A DNA stretch of 58,008 bases from a virus: the IMG/VR virus record IMGVR_UViG_3300029923_000022, positions 1 to 58,008 of that record; one strand, written 5' to 3'. The notes beneath the pieces were generated by a model. It was not told the origin of the DNA. It made no database searches and saw nothing but the letters and a program-made list of their open reading frames with translations. The first letter of the stretch is position 1. The number at the start of each line of letters is the position of its first letter. This document shows positions 15,402 to 23,687 of the stretch, piece after piece. Both the position numbers and the translations under genes were made by a program.

Positions 15402-18107
15402 ATGAAAATATTATATATTAAATTAATCAATTATATTGGAATATATAATGGATTAGGATTAAATGAAATAGAGATAGATTTATCACCAAGTATGTATAAG
15501 ACTGTAATAATACGAGGAAAGAATGGAAGTGGAAAATCTACATTATTTAATGCATTAAATCCTATGTATGATTCAAATGATAATTTTATACCAAAATTAG
15601 AAGCTCATAAATATATAACTATATTAAATGATAATATTATTTATAAGATTCACTTTATTCATCCAGTTAAACAGAATGGAGAAAGAGATACAACTAAAGC
15701 ATATATTAAAAAATATTATAATAATGAAATTGAAGATTTAAATGATAATGGAAACGTATCTAGTTTTAAAGAAATATTATATAATGAACTTTCATTAGAT
15801 AATAACTTCTTAGCTTTAAGTAGTTTAGGATCTGAGAATAAAGGTTTAGCTGATAAGAAACCTATGGAAAGAAAGAAGTCTGTCATTTCTATAATAAGTT
15901 CATTAGTAGTATATAATGATATATATAAAACATTAACAAAAAGAACATCAATATTTAAAGCAATGATAAACAATCTGACTAGTAAGATAGATAATATAGG
16001 TGATGAAGATAAGATTAAAGCATCATTAATATCTATAGAAACTAGATTAAATAATCTTATGAGTGAAAAGGATAATATCATAGAAGGATTGTCATCTTGT
16101 AAATCTACTGTAAAATTAATAGATCCAAACAATACTATACAAAATACTTATAATCAAATATATAGTGGAATCAATAACTATAATACTATGTATACAAGTA
16201 TAACAAATTCAGTAAATAAATATTATAATATATTAAAATTAGAAGAGTCGATTAGTTATAACGATGTGATAAATCGTTATAATATAACTAAAGAAAATTT
16301 AGACAAGCTATCTACTAATGTGCAAATAATGGAATCAAATATATCCATTCTATTAAATGAACGTGAAAATATATTATCAGATATGCAAACTAAAAAACAA
16401 AAATTAAACTCATTAGAATCTGTTGGTGCTATAGAAGATATCAAATCTAGTATTTCTATATATGAAGATGATATTAGAAAGTATAAAGATATAATATATA
16501 AGATAGGATTAACTGATATGAACATTTCTAGAGATGAATATATATTAGCCCTAAATACATTAATGGATATTAAGAATACAATAAGTATATTCAAATCTAA
16601 TTTAAATTTAAGTACAATAGAGAGATCTATTAATTATATAAGAAATAATGACTTTCCTAATATAGACAAATTGGATAATGATATAATTAATATTAATGCT
16701 CTTATAAGAGAACAAGAAATATTATATCAGAAGTTTTCTACAATTAAAGAGATATCAGAGAAGATACAATTACGTCCATTAGGATGTAAAATAAATGATT
16801 GTCTATTTATTAAAGATTCATTAGAAGCATTGGAACAGAAGCCTGATCAAAATCTTATTATAATAAATAAATTACTATTAAAATATAATAAGTTATTAAA
16901 ATCTAAAACAGAAGAAAAAGTATCAACAAGAGATATCATAGAGTGTATAAACTATTTGAATACAGTATTAAGATCTATAGATATAAATAGTAAAATATTT
17001 AGAAAGCTTAAGATAGGACAAGAGTTTTGTGATAAAGATAAAGTACTAACTATGATTTTAAATGGTTATAATTTTGATATAATTGATGAGTTATATAAAT
17101 ATATAGACTATGCTAATGTAATAGATGAGTATAGGTCTAAGACTAATTTACTTATTCAATTAAAAAGTGATCTTAATATTTATAATAGTAAGCATGATAT
17201 AATACAAGATCTATCTGATGACATAAATAAAATGAGAATAAAAGTAAATGATATGACTGATAATATATCAAATATAAAAAGTAATATAGATGATTATAAA
17301 ACCAAATATTCTATTTTGAATATAGCTATAGATAATTATAATGTCTTGATAAAAAATCTTAATGATAAATTAAATATAGAATCTAAAAAGATTGAATTGA
17401 TATCACAATTTAATGCAATAAAATCTAGTATGATATCAATAAAGCAATCACTAGATAATATTCAGGAATACAACTCTAAACTTGAAAAGACTAATAATGA
17501 AATAACCCCACTAATAGAGGACAGAGATAAATTAAAATATGGATTAACTATGCTAGTCGAATATAAGAAAGAGTTAATTATATATAATGCAAAATATGAA
17601 AAGATTGAATATATTAAAAAACAATCATCTCCTAATAAAGGAATACAGACTTTATTTATGGAGTTATATATGAATAAAATACTAAGTATGTCTAATGAGT
17701 TACTATCATTATTATTTGATGGAGAATATATATTATGTCCATTTATAATTAATGAAAATGAATTTAGAATACCATGTAGGGGTACTGGATTACAAAATGA
17801 TGATATAAGTTCTACATCATGTTCTCAAAAAGCTATGATGGGGTTAGTAATAAATGCATCTCTATTATGCCAAGCATCTACTAAATATAATATATTAAAA
17901 TTAGATGAGTTAGATGCAGGATTGGATACTAGTAATAGATTACAGTTTCTATATACATTAGATAGGATATCTGACATATTAAATATAGAACAGACTTTTA
18001 TGATAACTCATAATACTGAGGTAGACTTGAGTACTTGTGATATTATACAACTTAAGAAAGTTGATGGAGAATCTATTTCTGATAATAATATTTTATATGA
18101 ATACTAA
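15402..18107 (+). CDS. SbcC/Rad50-like (T4 gp46-like) recombination ATPase
   Basis: 901 residues with the layout of SMC-type exonuclease ATPases. Walker A GKNGSGKS is at 39-46. Two long coiled-coil arms flank a central CKINDC (C462, C467), which may be a variant zinc hook. An ABC signature region (SCSQKAMMG) and Walker B (ILKLDELDAGLD, about 831-842) are near the C-terminus. The family processes DNA ends with an Mre11/SbcD nuclease to feed recombination; no such nuclease is in this window. Start ATG 15402 has AAGGGAGGTG upstream. A single-gene unit between two terminators. The usual hook is CxxC, so the C-x4-C spacing is atypical. Confidence 0.88.
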   Translation: MKILYIKLINYIGIYNGLGLNEIEIDLSPSMYKTVIIRGKNGSGKSTLFNALNPMYDSNDNFIPKLEAHKYITILNDNIIYKIHFIHPVKQNGERDTTKAYIKKYYNNEIEDLNDNGNVSSFKEILYNELSLDNNFLALSSLGSENKGLADKKPMERKKSVISIISSLVVYNDIYKTLTKRTSIFKAMINNLTSKIDNIGDEDKIKASLISIETRLNNLMSEKDNIIEGLSSCKSTVKLIDPNNTIQNTYNQIYSGINNYNTMYTSITNSVNKYYNILKLEESISYNDVINRYNITKENLDKLSTNVQIMESNISILLNERENILSDMQTKKQKLNSLESVGAIEDIKSSISIYEDDIRKYKDIIYKIGLTDMNISRDEYILALNTLMDIKNTISIFKSNLNLSTIERSINYIRNNDFPNIDKLDNDIININALIREQEILYQKFSTIKEISEKIQLRPLGCKINDCLFIKDSLEALEQKPDQNLIIINKLLLKYNKLLKSKTEEKVSTRDIIECINYLNTVLRSIDINSKIFRKLKIGQEFCDKDKVLTMILNGYNFDIIDELYKYIDYANVIDEYRSKTNLLIQLKSDLNIYNSKHDIIQDLSDDINKMRIKVNDMTDNISNIKSNIDDYKTKYSILNIAIDNYNVLIKNLNDKLNIESKKIELISQFNAIKSSMISIKQSLDNIQEYNSKLEKTNNEITPLIEDRDKLKYGLTMLVEYKKELIIYNAKYEKIEYIKKQSSPNKGIQTLFMELYMNKILSMSNELLSLLFDGEYILCPFIINENEFRIPCRGTGLQNDDISSTSCSQKAMMGLVINASLLCQASTKYNILKLDELDAGLDTSNRLQFLYTLDRISDILNIEQTFMITHNTEVDLSTCDIIQLKKVDGESISDNNILYEY

Positions 18108-18155
18108 CTAGTATGTAAATAATACCCTCTTAATTGTCGAAAGGCATTAATATAT

Positions 18156-18196
18156 ATATACCGTATGGGTTCCATACGGTATATTTAATGTTGTTT
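18156..18196 (+). terminator. Rho-independent terminator
   Basis: ATATACCGTATGG / CCATACGGTATAT arms (18156-18168, 18172-18184) with a 3-base loop and a T-rich tail. It ends the SbcC-like gene. Confidence 0.88.
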
Positions 18197-18225
18197 TTAA
18201 TTATATATTATAATAATGAATAAAA
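18195..18225 (+). promoter_or_regulatory. AT-rich promoter-like element
   Basis: Contains AATTATATATTATAATAATG. The 31 bases are identical to the element at 18878-18908, which precedes another gene by a similar distance. TATAAT lies inside it at 18209-18214, but no -35 box is at the usual spacing. It sits between a terminator and the next gene, as a promoter should. Confidence 0.65.
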
Positions 18226-18250
18226 TAATAATTTAGGAGATGTTAAAATA

Positions 18251-18643
18251 ATGGAAATATCAAATAAAAAAATATTAGATTTAGTATTTCATTGCGATAC
18301 TGAGATACGTGATTTAATAAAATCATTCAAATATAACTTATATTTAGGTAATAGCCAACGTAGTATTATTGGTGATGATGGTACTATTATTAAAGATAAT
18401 AATATATTTAATATAGAAAGGATAATACCTCTTAAAATAGTTAATGCTAATTCTATAAATTTTACTGCTATTCAATTAGAATCGGATGAAATACATATTC
18501 CAAGAATTGATGTAGATTTTGAATATTTTGATGAATTTATAATTGAAATTATAAATAATGAAGCAGCAATATATATTAGATTTTTCAATGCTAAAGAATT
18601 AATAAGAGATGATAAACAATATTTATTTAAATTTACATTATAA
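18251..18643 (+). CDS. Hypothetical protein, 130 aa
   Basis: ATG 18251 with AGGAGATG upstream and the conserved promoter-like element about 25 bases before that. An acidic, probably beta-rich soluble protein with no recognised motif. First gene of a short unit ending at 18872. Confidence 0.72.
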   Translation: MEISNKKILDLVFHCDTEIRDLIKSFKYNLYLGNSQRSIIGDDGTIIKDNNIFNIERIIPLKIVNANSINFTAIQLESDEIHIPRIDVDFEYFDEFIIEIINNEAAIYIRFFNAKELIRDDKQYLFKFTL

Positions 18644-18685
18644 AAATAATAATTTAAAAGATACTAAAATATAGGAGATGATTTT

Positions 18686-18850
18686 ATGACCTATATTGCT
18701 TATTCTGATAAACTCATATTTATATTAAACGATAATAATACACTATTCGGTGTAAGTAGTAACAAGATAAAATCTATTCCTTTAGCTAAAGTTATAACTA
18801 TTAGCGAGATGGATAAGATATGGAAATATAAAAATAGATTGACAAAGTAA
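18686..18850 (+). CDS. Small hypothetical protein, 54 aa
   Basis: ATG 18686 to TAA 18848-18850, with a strong AGGAGATG site (18673-18680). The N-terminal beta-type pattern (YIAYSDKLIFILNDNNTLFG) is followed by a basic end. The terminator begins within the last codons. Its layout recalls the small 19454 gene, but I could not align them. Function unknown. Confidence 0.65.
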   Translation: MTYIAYSDKLIFILNDNNTLFGVSSNKIKSIPLAKVITISEMDKIWKYKNRLTK

Positions 18851-18872
18851 CTACGGTTACTTTGTTTAATTT
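18843..18872 (+). terminator. Rho-independent terminator
   Basis: CAAAGTAAC / GTTACTTTG arms with a 4-base loop followed by TTTAATTT. It overlaps the stop codon of the 54-residue gene. Confidence 0.8.
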
Positions 18873-18877
18873 AATCA

Positions 18878-18908
18878 TTTTAATTATATATTATAATAAT
18901 GAATAAAA
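18878..18908 (+). promoter_or_regulatory. AT-rich promoter-like element
   Basis: Identical over 31 bases to 18195-18225, including AATTATATATTATAATAATG. It lies just after a terminator and about 60 bases before the next start codon. Confidence 0.65.
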
Positions 18909-18968
18909 GTTAGTAGTAAATCTATATTCAATAAAATTATAAACTACTAAAGAAAGGATGATAGAAAA

Positions 18969-19427
18969 ATGGTTAAACAAATATCAATATTAAAAGTAGT
19001 AAAGAATTATATCAAATATAAGAAGGATACTATAATGTGTGATGGGTTTGAGATAATAAAAATATCTCAAGTTATGCATAATTCCCATGATACCAATAGA
19101 ATAAGTTTTAATGATAGAGAATTTGATTTATATACATCACTTACTAATCCAGTTATAAAAGTAGTTATAAAAGAAATTGAAACAAATAAAATTATTACTA
19201 TACTTATAGATTTGGTTGCTGATTGGATTAACTTAACTCCTTATATTGAAGCTGGATTTAAATTAGATTTTGTTGATAGATTATGTCAACTAGTATCTGA
19301 TCTAAAAGGAAGAGAACAATGCTTGTTTGAAGATACCCAATTAGTAAAGAGTTTTAAGTATGATAAAAATGATATCTCTAAGCATATTTTATTAAATGAT
19401 AAAGTATTTAATGAAATAATAAAATAA
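18969..19427 (+). CDS. Hypothetical protein, 152 aa
   Basis: ATG 18969 with AAAGGATG upstream. A mixed alpha/beta protein with no recognised domain; one hydrophobic segment near residue 80 (ITILIDLVADWI) is too short and charged to call a membrane helix. First gene after the promoter-like element at 18878. Confidence 0.72.
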   Translation: MVKQISILKVVKNYIKYKKDTIMCDGFEIIKISQVMHNSHDTNRISFNDREFDLYTSLTNPVIKVVIKEIETNKIITILIDLVADWINLTPYIEAGFKLDFVDRLCQLVSDLKGREQCLFEDTQLVKSFKYDKNDISKHILLNDKVFNEIIK

Positions 19428-19453
19428 ATATTATAATTTGGAGGTAATTCAGA

Positions 19454-19671
19454 ATGGAAAGAGATACCCTAATATACGATAAAGGAAAATTAATGTGTGT
19501 AGCAAAAATAGATACTACCCCAGTTGGAAATGAAGTAACTAAATTAATTAAAGTTAATATTAATGATTAACTCTATTATGTTTTATATATGCTTGATATG
19601 GATTATGGAATAATAGTTTCTGAAAAGACTGCTATGGAATGTAGGGGAATAGTAGAGGTGATTAAATTATG
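19454..19671 (+). pseudogene. Small gene interrupted by an in-frame TAA
   Basis: ATG 19454 has a good GGAGG site and reads 38 residues to TAA at 19568-19570. The same frame then continues without another stop for 33 codons, through a plausible protein end (MLDMDYGIIVSEKTAMECRG), and stops with TGA at 19669-19671. That TGA overlaps the next ATG as ATGA, as at other coupled starts here. Either the gene lost its second half through a nonsense change, or the stop is read through, or it is a 38-residue gene followed by a chance open frame. Confidence 0.5.
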
Positions 19672-19998
19672 AAGAAAATAATATCATTTATAAATAATGG
19701 AGGAAAAGAAATTATGACAAAAGGTCATCCAAGGTGGGATGAATTTTGTAAGAGATTAAAAGGAAGTGAAGGTTGTAATTTTAGATATGATGAAAATGGT
19801 AAACTTATATGGAATTGTGGTGGTGGAGAAGATAAATCATTTGCAATAAAAATTCTTGAAACCATGCCAGAAATAGATATTCAAAGGAGTATTGAATATT
19901 TTGAGACTAGTGGTGGATGGTGTGATTGTGAAATAATTTTAAATGTTATGGGATTAATAAAGTTTTTATATACTGACCCAAGTAAATTTATTATATAA
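19669..19998 (+). CDS. DUF2695-like protein with N-terminal tag-like peptide, 109 aa
   Basis: From residue 17 the protein resembles the DUF2695 family in my recollection: HPRWDEFCKRLKGSEGCNF, GGGEDKSFA, and a C-terminal GGWCDCEIILNV with paired cysteines. In front of it is MKKIISFINNGG, a copy of the tag-like peptide. An ATG at 19714 (MTKGHPRW) is preceded by its own GGAGG at about 10 bases, so the ancestral start may be internal and the tag a later extension. The upstream ATG 19669 also has AGAGGTG. Function of the family unknown. Confidence 0.65.
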   Translation: MKKIISFINNGGKEIMTKGHPRWDEFCKRLKGSEGCNFRYDENGKLIWNCGGGEDKSFAIKILETMPEIDIQRSIEYFETSGGWCDCEIILNVMGLIKFLYTDPSKFII

Positions 19999-20005
19999 AA
20001 CATAA

Positions 20006-20045
20006 AATAAAGTAGAGATTTCTCTCTACTTTATTATTTTTTTAA
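20006..20045. terminator. Bidirectional terminator between convergent genes
   Basis: AATAAAGTAGAGA / TCTCTACTTTATT arms (20006-20018, 20023-20035) with a 4-base loop. T tracts follow on the + strand and A tracts precede it, so it serves both the gene ending at 19998 and the minus-strand gene ending at 20042. Confidence 0.85.
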
Positions 20046-20971
20046 TATTGTGATACGTCTGGATTATCAATAACAACTAACTTATAAGTTTGATCTAGAT
20101 TAGTATTTCTAGCAATACCATTCCTTACATCAATAGATGTATCGTTTAAGAACATAGGATCTGGTCTATCAGCCCCAGGAATTGATTCTCCTGTTTGTGT
20201 ATTTATAACATCAAACTTTCTTTCACCAGTAGTAGAATTGTATAATACTACAGTTTTTATATTAGGATTTTCCATCATTAACATTTTATTTACAGATGGA
20301 TTCATAGTATAACCTTGATTATTTTGGTACATATCTGTACCCATTACTCCACTATTCAACAACGTAAGTTCATTTTGTGAAGGTGGATTATATGCATTAG
20401 GAGTATTATAAGTACCAACTGGTGTAGAGATGTATGCATTGTACATATCCATTATTCTCTTATCATCATCTTGATCTGCATCACCCATTTTAAGATCTTT
20501 TATTCTCTTAATTTCTAAGTTATGGCAATCAGTTATCGTTTTATTTATTTCTCTTATTGCTGTAACTTTAGTAGTTATTAGTGATGACATTGTATTAGTA
20601 AGTAAAGTCATATAATCATATTTTCTTTTTAGTGTTTTAGATTGTCTTATCAGATCTAATTCACCTTTCATTTCTGATTGTAGTGTATCAATCTGAACTA
20701 TAGAATTTTTTAACAATCCTTCTGTTTCATCATAACTATCTCTATATGGTTCAGCTGTTTGATACATAGGTAAATCTTTACCACTATCTCCTGTTAATAA
20801 TTCTTGACCATCTACAAGTTTCTTCCTAGGTCTACCCCTTTTCTTTTTTTCATCATCTGGTATATAATCTATTGGCAATGAAGATTGTTTACTTGTAAAA
20901 AAATCTACGTTAATTATACTTGGAACATTATGATCTAGTCCTGAATCATCAAAACTTATTATTTTTTGCAT
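20042..20971 (-). CDS. AT-hook and coiled-coil protein with N-terminal tag-like peptide, 309 aa
   Basis: Start ATG at 20971 (MQKIISFDDSG), 9 bases after GGGAGG; an ATG at 20977 is too close to it. The first residues carry the IISF tag-like peptide. Residues about 45-55 read KKKRGRPRKK, a classical AT-hook that binds the minor groove of AT-rich DNA. A helical, coiled-coil stretch (about 85-165) follows, then a polar, N/P/G-rich region and a beta-type C-terminus. It is the only minus-strand gene between two + blocks. A DNA-organising or DNA-associated role is plausible given the AT-hook. Confidence 0.7.
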   Translation of the reverse strand: MQKIISFDDSGLDHNVPSIINVDFFTSKQSSLPIDYIPDDEKKKRGRPRKKLVDGQELLTGDSGKDLPMYQTAEPYRDSYDETEGLLKNSIVQIDTLQSEMKGELDLIRQSKTLKRKYDYMTLLTNTMSSLITTKVTAIREINKTITDCHNLEIKRIKDLKMGDADQDDDKRIMDMYNAYISTPVGTYNTPNAYNPPSQNELTLLNSGVMGTDMYQNNQGYTMNPSVNKMLMMENPNIKTVVLYNSTTGERKFDVINTQTGESIPGADRPDPMFLNDTSIDVRNGIARNTNLDQTYKLVVIDNPDVSQY

Positions 20972-21089
20972 ATTCATTAACCTCCCTATTTAGTCTATTA
21001 TACCTTTGTTAATATTTTAAATATATATACCATATCTTGATAGTATATTATTTTTTATTTATAGAATAACATATAAATAATACATAATT

Positions 21090-21105
21090 GTACCTGAGTA
21101 GGTAC
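21090..21105 (+). promoter_or_regulatory. Hairpin just upstream of the DNA polymerase ribosome binding site
   Basis: GTACCT-GAGT-AGGTAC forms a 6-bp stem with a 4-base loop, ending 5 bases before the GGAG of the polymerase gene. T4 DNA polymerase represses its own translation through a hairpin at the same kind of place, so an autogenous operator is possible. This is inference. Confidence 0.35.
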
Positions 21106-21122
21106 TTATAGGAGTGATTGAT

Positions 21123-23042
21123 ATGATTAAAAATTATCCAGCTGGGAGCAATTTAACAATATTAAATACAATATATTTATATCCTACAAAAGACGAAAAT
21201 GATAAATGGTCAAAAGATAAATTACTTATAATATTTAAAGATAATGTTACAGGAGAAAAACATTATGAAGAAATAGAAACTCCTGATTATGAATTTTATA
21301 TGGCAAAATCAGATGAGTTTATAGATCATAATTTATTATTTATTGAAAAGGATAAAGTTGATAAAATATCCACTCCATATAATTCTTTAGCTAAGAAGGT
21401 TGCTGAATTAACAGGTAATACAGAATTTTATTATGATAATATAAGAAATGGGAATAGATATGCAAATAATAAATTGTATACCCATCCTAAAATATTTATG
21501 GCAGATCAAAATATAGAAGATCATTATAGATTTAGATTTTCTAATACTTATCAAAATCCTATAATACAAGTATCTAAAGCATTCTTTGATATAGAAGTGG
21601 ATACTATTAAAATGAGAGGAGATTTTCCAGATATGGGAGAATGCCCAATCAATGCTATAAGTGTAATTAGTGAAGTTACAAATAAAGTATATATATTTTT
21701 ATTAAGAAATAAAGAAAATCCATTAATACAAGAATTCGAAGATTCAATTGATGATGAATTATTTAAAGAATTAAAAGAATTTGTTAAAGCTAATGTTGGT
21801 GGATGGAAGAATGAAAAAAGAGCAGGCTTAGATGAGTTAGATTATGAATTTATGTTTTATGATGAAGAAATAAAATTAATTCAAGATTTATTTATATTAT
21901 TTAATACAACTAAACCAGATTTTATATTAGTTTGGAATATGGCATTTGATATGACATATATTATAGAAAGAATAAAGATGCTAGGATATAACCCAGAAGA
22001 TATAATATGTCATCCAGATTTTAAAACTAGAACTGCACAATATTATAAAGATACTAGAAATGAGAATGATTTTAGTAAAAGAGGAGATAGTGCAATAATT
22101 AGTTCTTATTCGGTATATATGGATCAACTAATTAGTTTTGCATCTAGAAGAAGGGGACAACATGCTTATCCAGATTATAAACTTGATACAATAGGTAATA
22201 TAATTGCTGATGTTGGTAAATTAGATTATTCTGATATAACAACAAGTATATCAAAATTACCATATTTAAATTATAAAGTATTTGTATTCTATAATATTAT
22301 GGATACAATTGTTCAGAAATGTATAGAGAATAAAACTGCAGATGTAGAATATGCATTCAATAAATGTTTAATAAATAATACTAGATATAGTAAATGTCAT
22401 AGACAAACTATATATCTTGTAAATAGAGGTGTAAAAGAATTTTATAAAGATGATTTCATTATGGGATGTAATAATAATAAATATAATGAAAAATCAGAGA
22501 AGTTTCCTGGAGCATTTGTTGCAGATCCTAGTAAAGTAGATGCGTATGGTAAAATAAAAATAGCAGGTAATCCTATTAATGTAATGAATAATCTTGATGA
22601 TTTTGATTATAAAGCTCTATATCCAAGTCTAATGAGAGAATTTAATATGGCACCTAATACTCAGATTGGTATTATCAATATACCAAATCAAATATATAAT
22701 AATGAGAATAGATTTAATAGAGAAATATATAGTAGAGGTTCTGCTTTTATAGAAGATTTACAGTCTCAAGTTTATCTAGAATTCTGTACAAGATGGTTAC
22801 ATTTTGCAGATTATGGATCATTATATAAAGATGTTATAGAATACTTTACAACTGAAGCTAACCCAGGAAGAGCATTGAAATGGTATAATGATAAAAATCA
22901 GCAAGTAGTATTAAGATTTATTAACAATAATGCTAAACAAAAAGTTATATCATTTAATACAAATGATAAACAAAGAATAATAGATTTTAATTATATTCAT
23001 GATTTTACTACTGTTAATGATCATTTTCAAAGGAGATGCTAA
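21123..23042 (+). CDS. Family B DNA polymerase, N-terminal half (exonuclease and motif A)
   Basis: 639 residues. The 3'-5' exonuclease motifs are FDIEVDT (D156, E158), FILVWNMAFDMTYI and YNIMDTI in order. Polymerase motif A is DDFDYKALYPSL with catalytic D495. Motifs B and C are absent: the protein ends about 145 residues after motif A. They are in the gene at 50806-54192, about 28 kb away, so the enzyme is assembled from two polypeptides. The C-terminal tail carries KVISF and RIIDF, copies of the tag-like peptide. ATG 21123 is 8 bases after GGAG; an in-frame GTG at 21114 overlaps the site. T4-like phages with split gene 43 are a known parallel. Confidence 0.88.
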   Translation: MIKNYPAGSNLTILNTIYLYPTKDENDKWSKDKLLIIFKDNVTGEKHYEEIETPDYEFYMAKSDEFIDHNLLFIEKDKVDKISTPYNSLAKKVAELTGNTEFYYDNIRNGNRYANNKLYTHPKIFMADQNIEDHYRFRFSNTYQNPIIQVSKAFFDIEVDTIKMRGDFPDMGECPINAISVISEVTNKVYIFLLRNKENPLIQEFEDSIDDELFKELKEFVKANVGGWKNEKRAGLDELDYEFMFYDEEIKLIQDLFILFNTTKPDFILVWNMAFDMTYIIERIKMLGYNPEDIICHPDFKTRTAQYYKDTRNENDFSKRGDSAIISSYSVYMDQLISFASRRRGQHAYPDYKLDTIGNIIADVGKLDYSDITTSISKLPYLNYKVFVFYNIMDTIVQKCIENKTADVEYAFNKCLINNTRYSKCHRQTIYLVNRGVKEFYKDDFIMGCNNNKYNEKSEKFPGAFVADPSKVDAYGKIKIAGNPINVMNNLDDFDYKALYPSLMREFNMAPNTQIGIINIPNQIYNNENRFNREIYSRGSAFIEDLQSQVYLEFCTRWLHFADYGSLYKDVIEYFTTEANPGRALKWYNDKNQQVVLRFINNNAKQKVISFNTNDKQRIIDFNYIHDFTTVNDHFQRRC

Positions 23043-23045
23043 ATA

Positions 23046-23597
23046 ATGACTAATGATGAAGTATTAGAATTGGTTGATATATGCAAGTTAATGAAAAGTG
23101 ATTATGTAGTAATGCATGATAATATTGTAATGGGAAGTGATAGTAGTTTTGCATACTTTAAAAAATTAGAATTAGATCATCAACTTCCTAATATTGCAGT
23201 AAATATGCTAGATTTAAAAAATGAATTAATATTACTAACAGATACTCCTTCTGATGTACATTTATTTGATATAAATATATATAATAAATTATTAGATATG
23301 CATGATACTGTATTGAATATGAAATATATAAAAAATATATCATATGATAGTTTAGAAAAAGATACTGATTTTGAAGAAGCTTTGAGTTTAAAAACAGCAC
23401 AGGGAATAAGATATATTGTAAAAGATAAGAAATATTTTATACCTATATATAATGGATTACTTCCTGTTGTTAAAGCAGATAAGATTGATTTAGTTATATA
23501 TGATTTAAATACTTATAGCTTTCTATGTAAGTTTATAATTCATAAAAAGAAAAAAATGAGTATAGAACTGTATTTATTATGTATGCATATGTGTTGA
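23046..23597 (+). CDS. Hypothetical protein, 183 aa, coupled to the polymerase gene
   Basis: ATG 23046, 3 bp after the polymerase stop, with AGGAG upstream. A beta-rich, soluble protein whose pattern of alternating strands and loops (for example GIRYIVKDKKYFIPIYNGLLP) would be compatible with a sliding-clamp-like or other polymerase accessory fold. I see no signature that decides it. The position directly behind the polymerase half argues for a replication role. It ends at a terminator. Confidence 0.65.
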   Translation: MTNDEVLELVDICKLMKSDYVVMHDNIVMGSDSSFAYFKKLELDHQLPNIAVNMLDLKNELILLTDTPSDVHLFDINIYNKLLDMHDTVLNMKYIKNISYDSLEKDTDFEEALSLKTAQGIRYIVKDKKYFIPIYNGLLPVVKADKIDLVIYDLNTYSFLCKFIIHKKKKMSIELYLLCMHMC

Positions 23598-23602
23598 GAG
23601 AT

Positions 23603-23646
23603 ATATACAGTATGGCTTAGCCATACTGTATATGTTTGTTTTTATA
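23603..23646 (+). terminator. Rho-independent terminator
   Basis: ATATACAGTATGG / CCATACTGTATAT arms with a 5-base loop, followed by GTTTGTTTTT. Confidence 0.88.
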
Positions 23647-23687
23647 ACTAGAACATAATATTAATTTAAAAATAGGAGGAATGTTCT

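Noticed and set aside
18195-18225. Ordinary host sigma-A promoter
   Set aside because: TATAAT is present but no -35 box lies at 16-18 bases, and the conservation extends over 31 bases on both sides of the TATAAT.
19454-19671. Alternative genetic code with TAA reassigned
   Set aside because: TAA, TAG and TGA all end well-defined genes elsewhere in the window, often with overlapping starts, so general reassignment does not fit.
23188-23400. Minus-strand open frames opposite real genes
   Set aside because: These and similar frames on the opposite strand are low-complexity shadows without ribosome binding sites.
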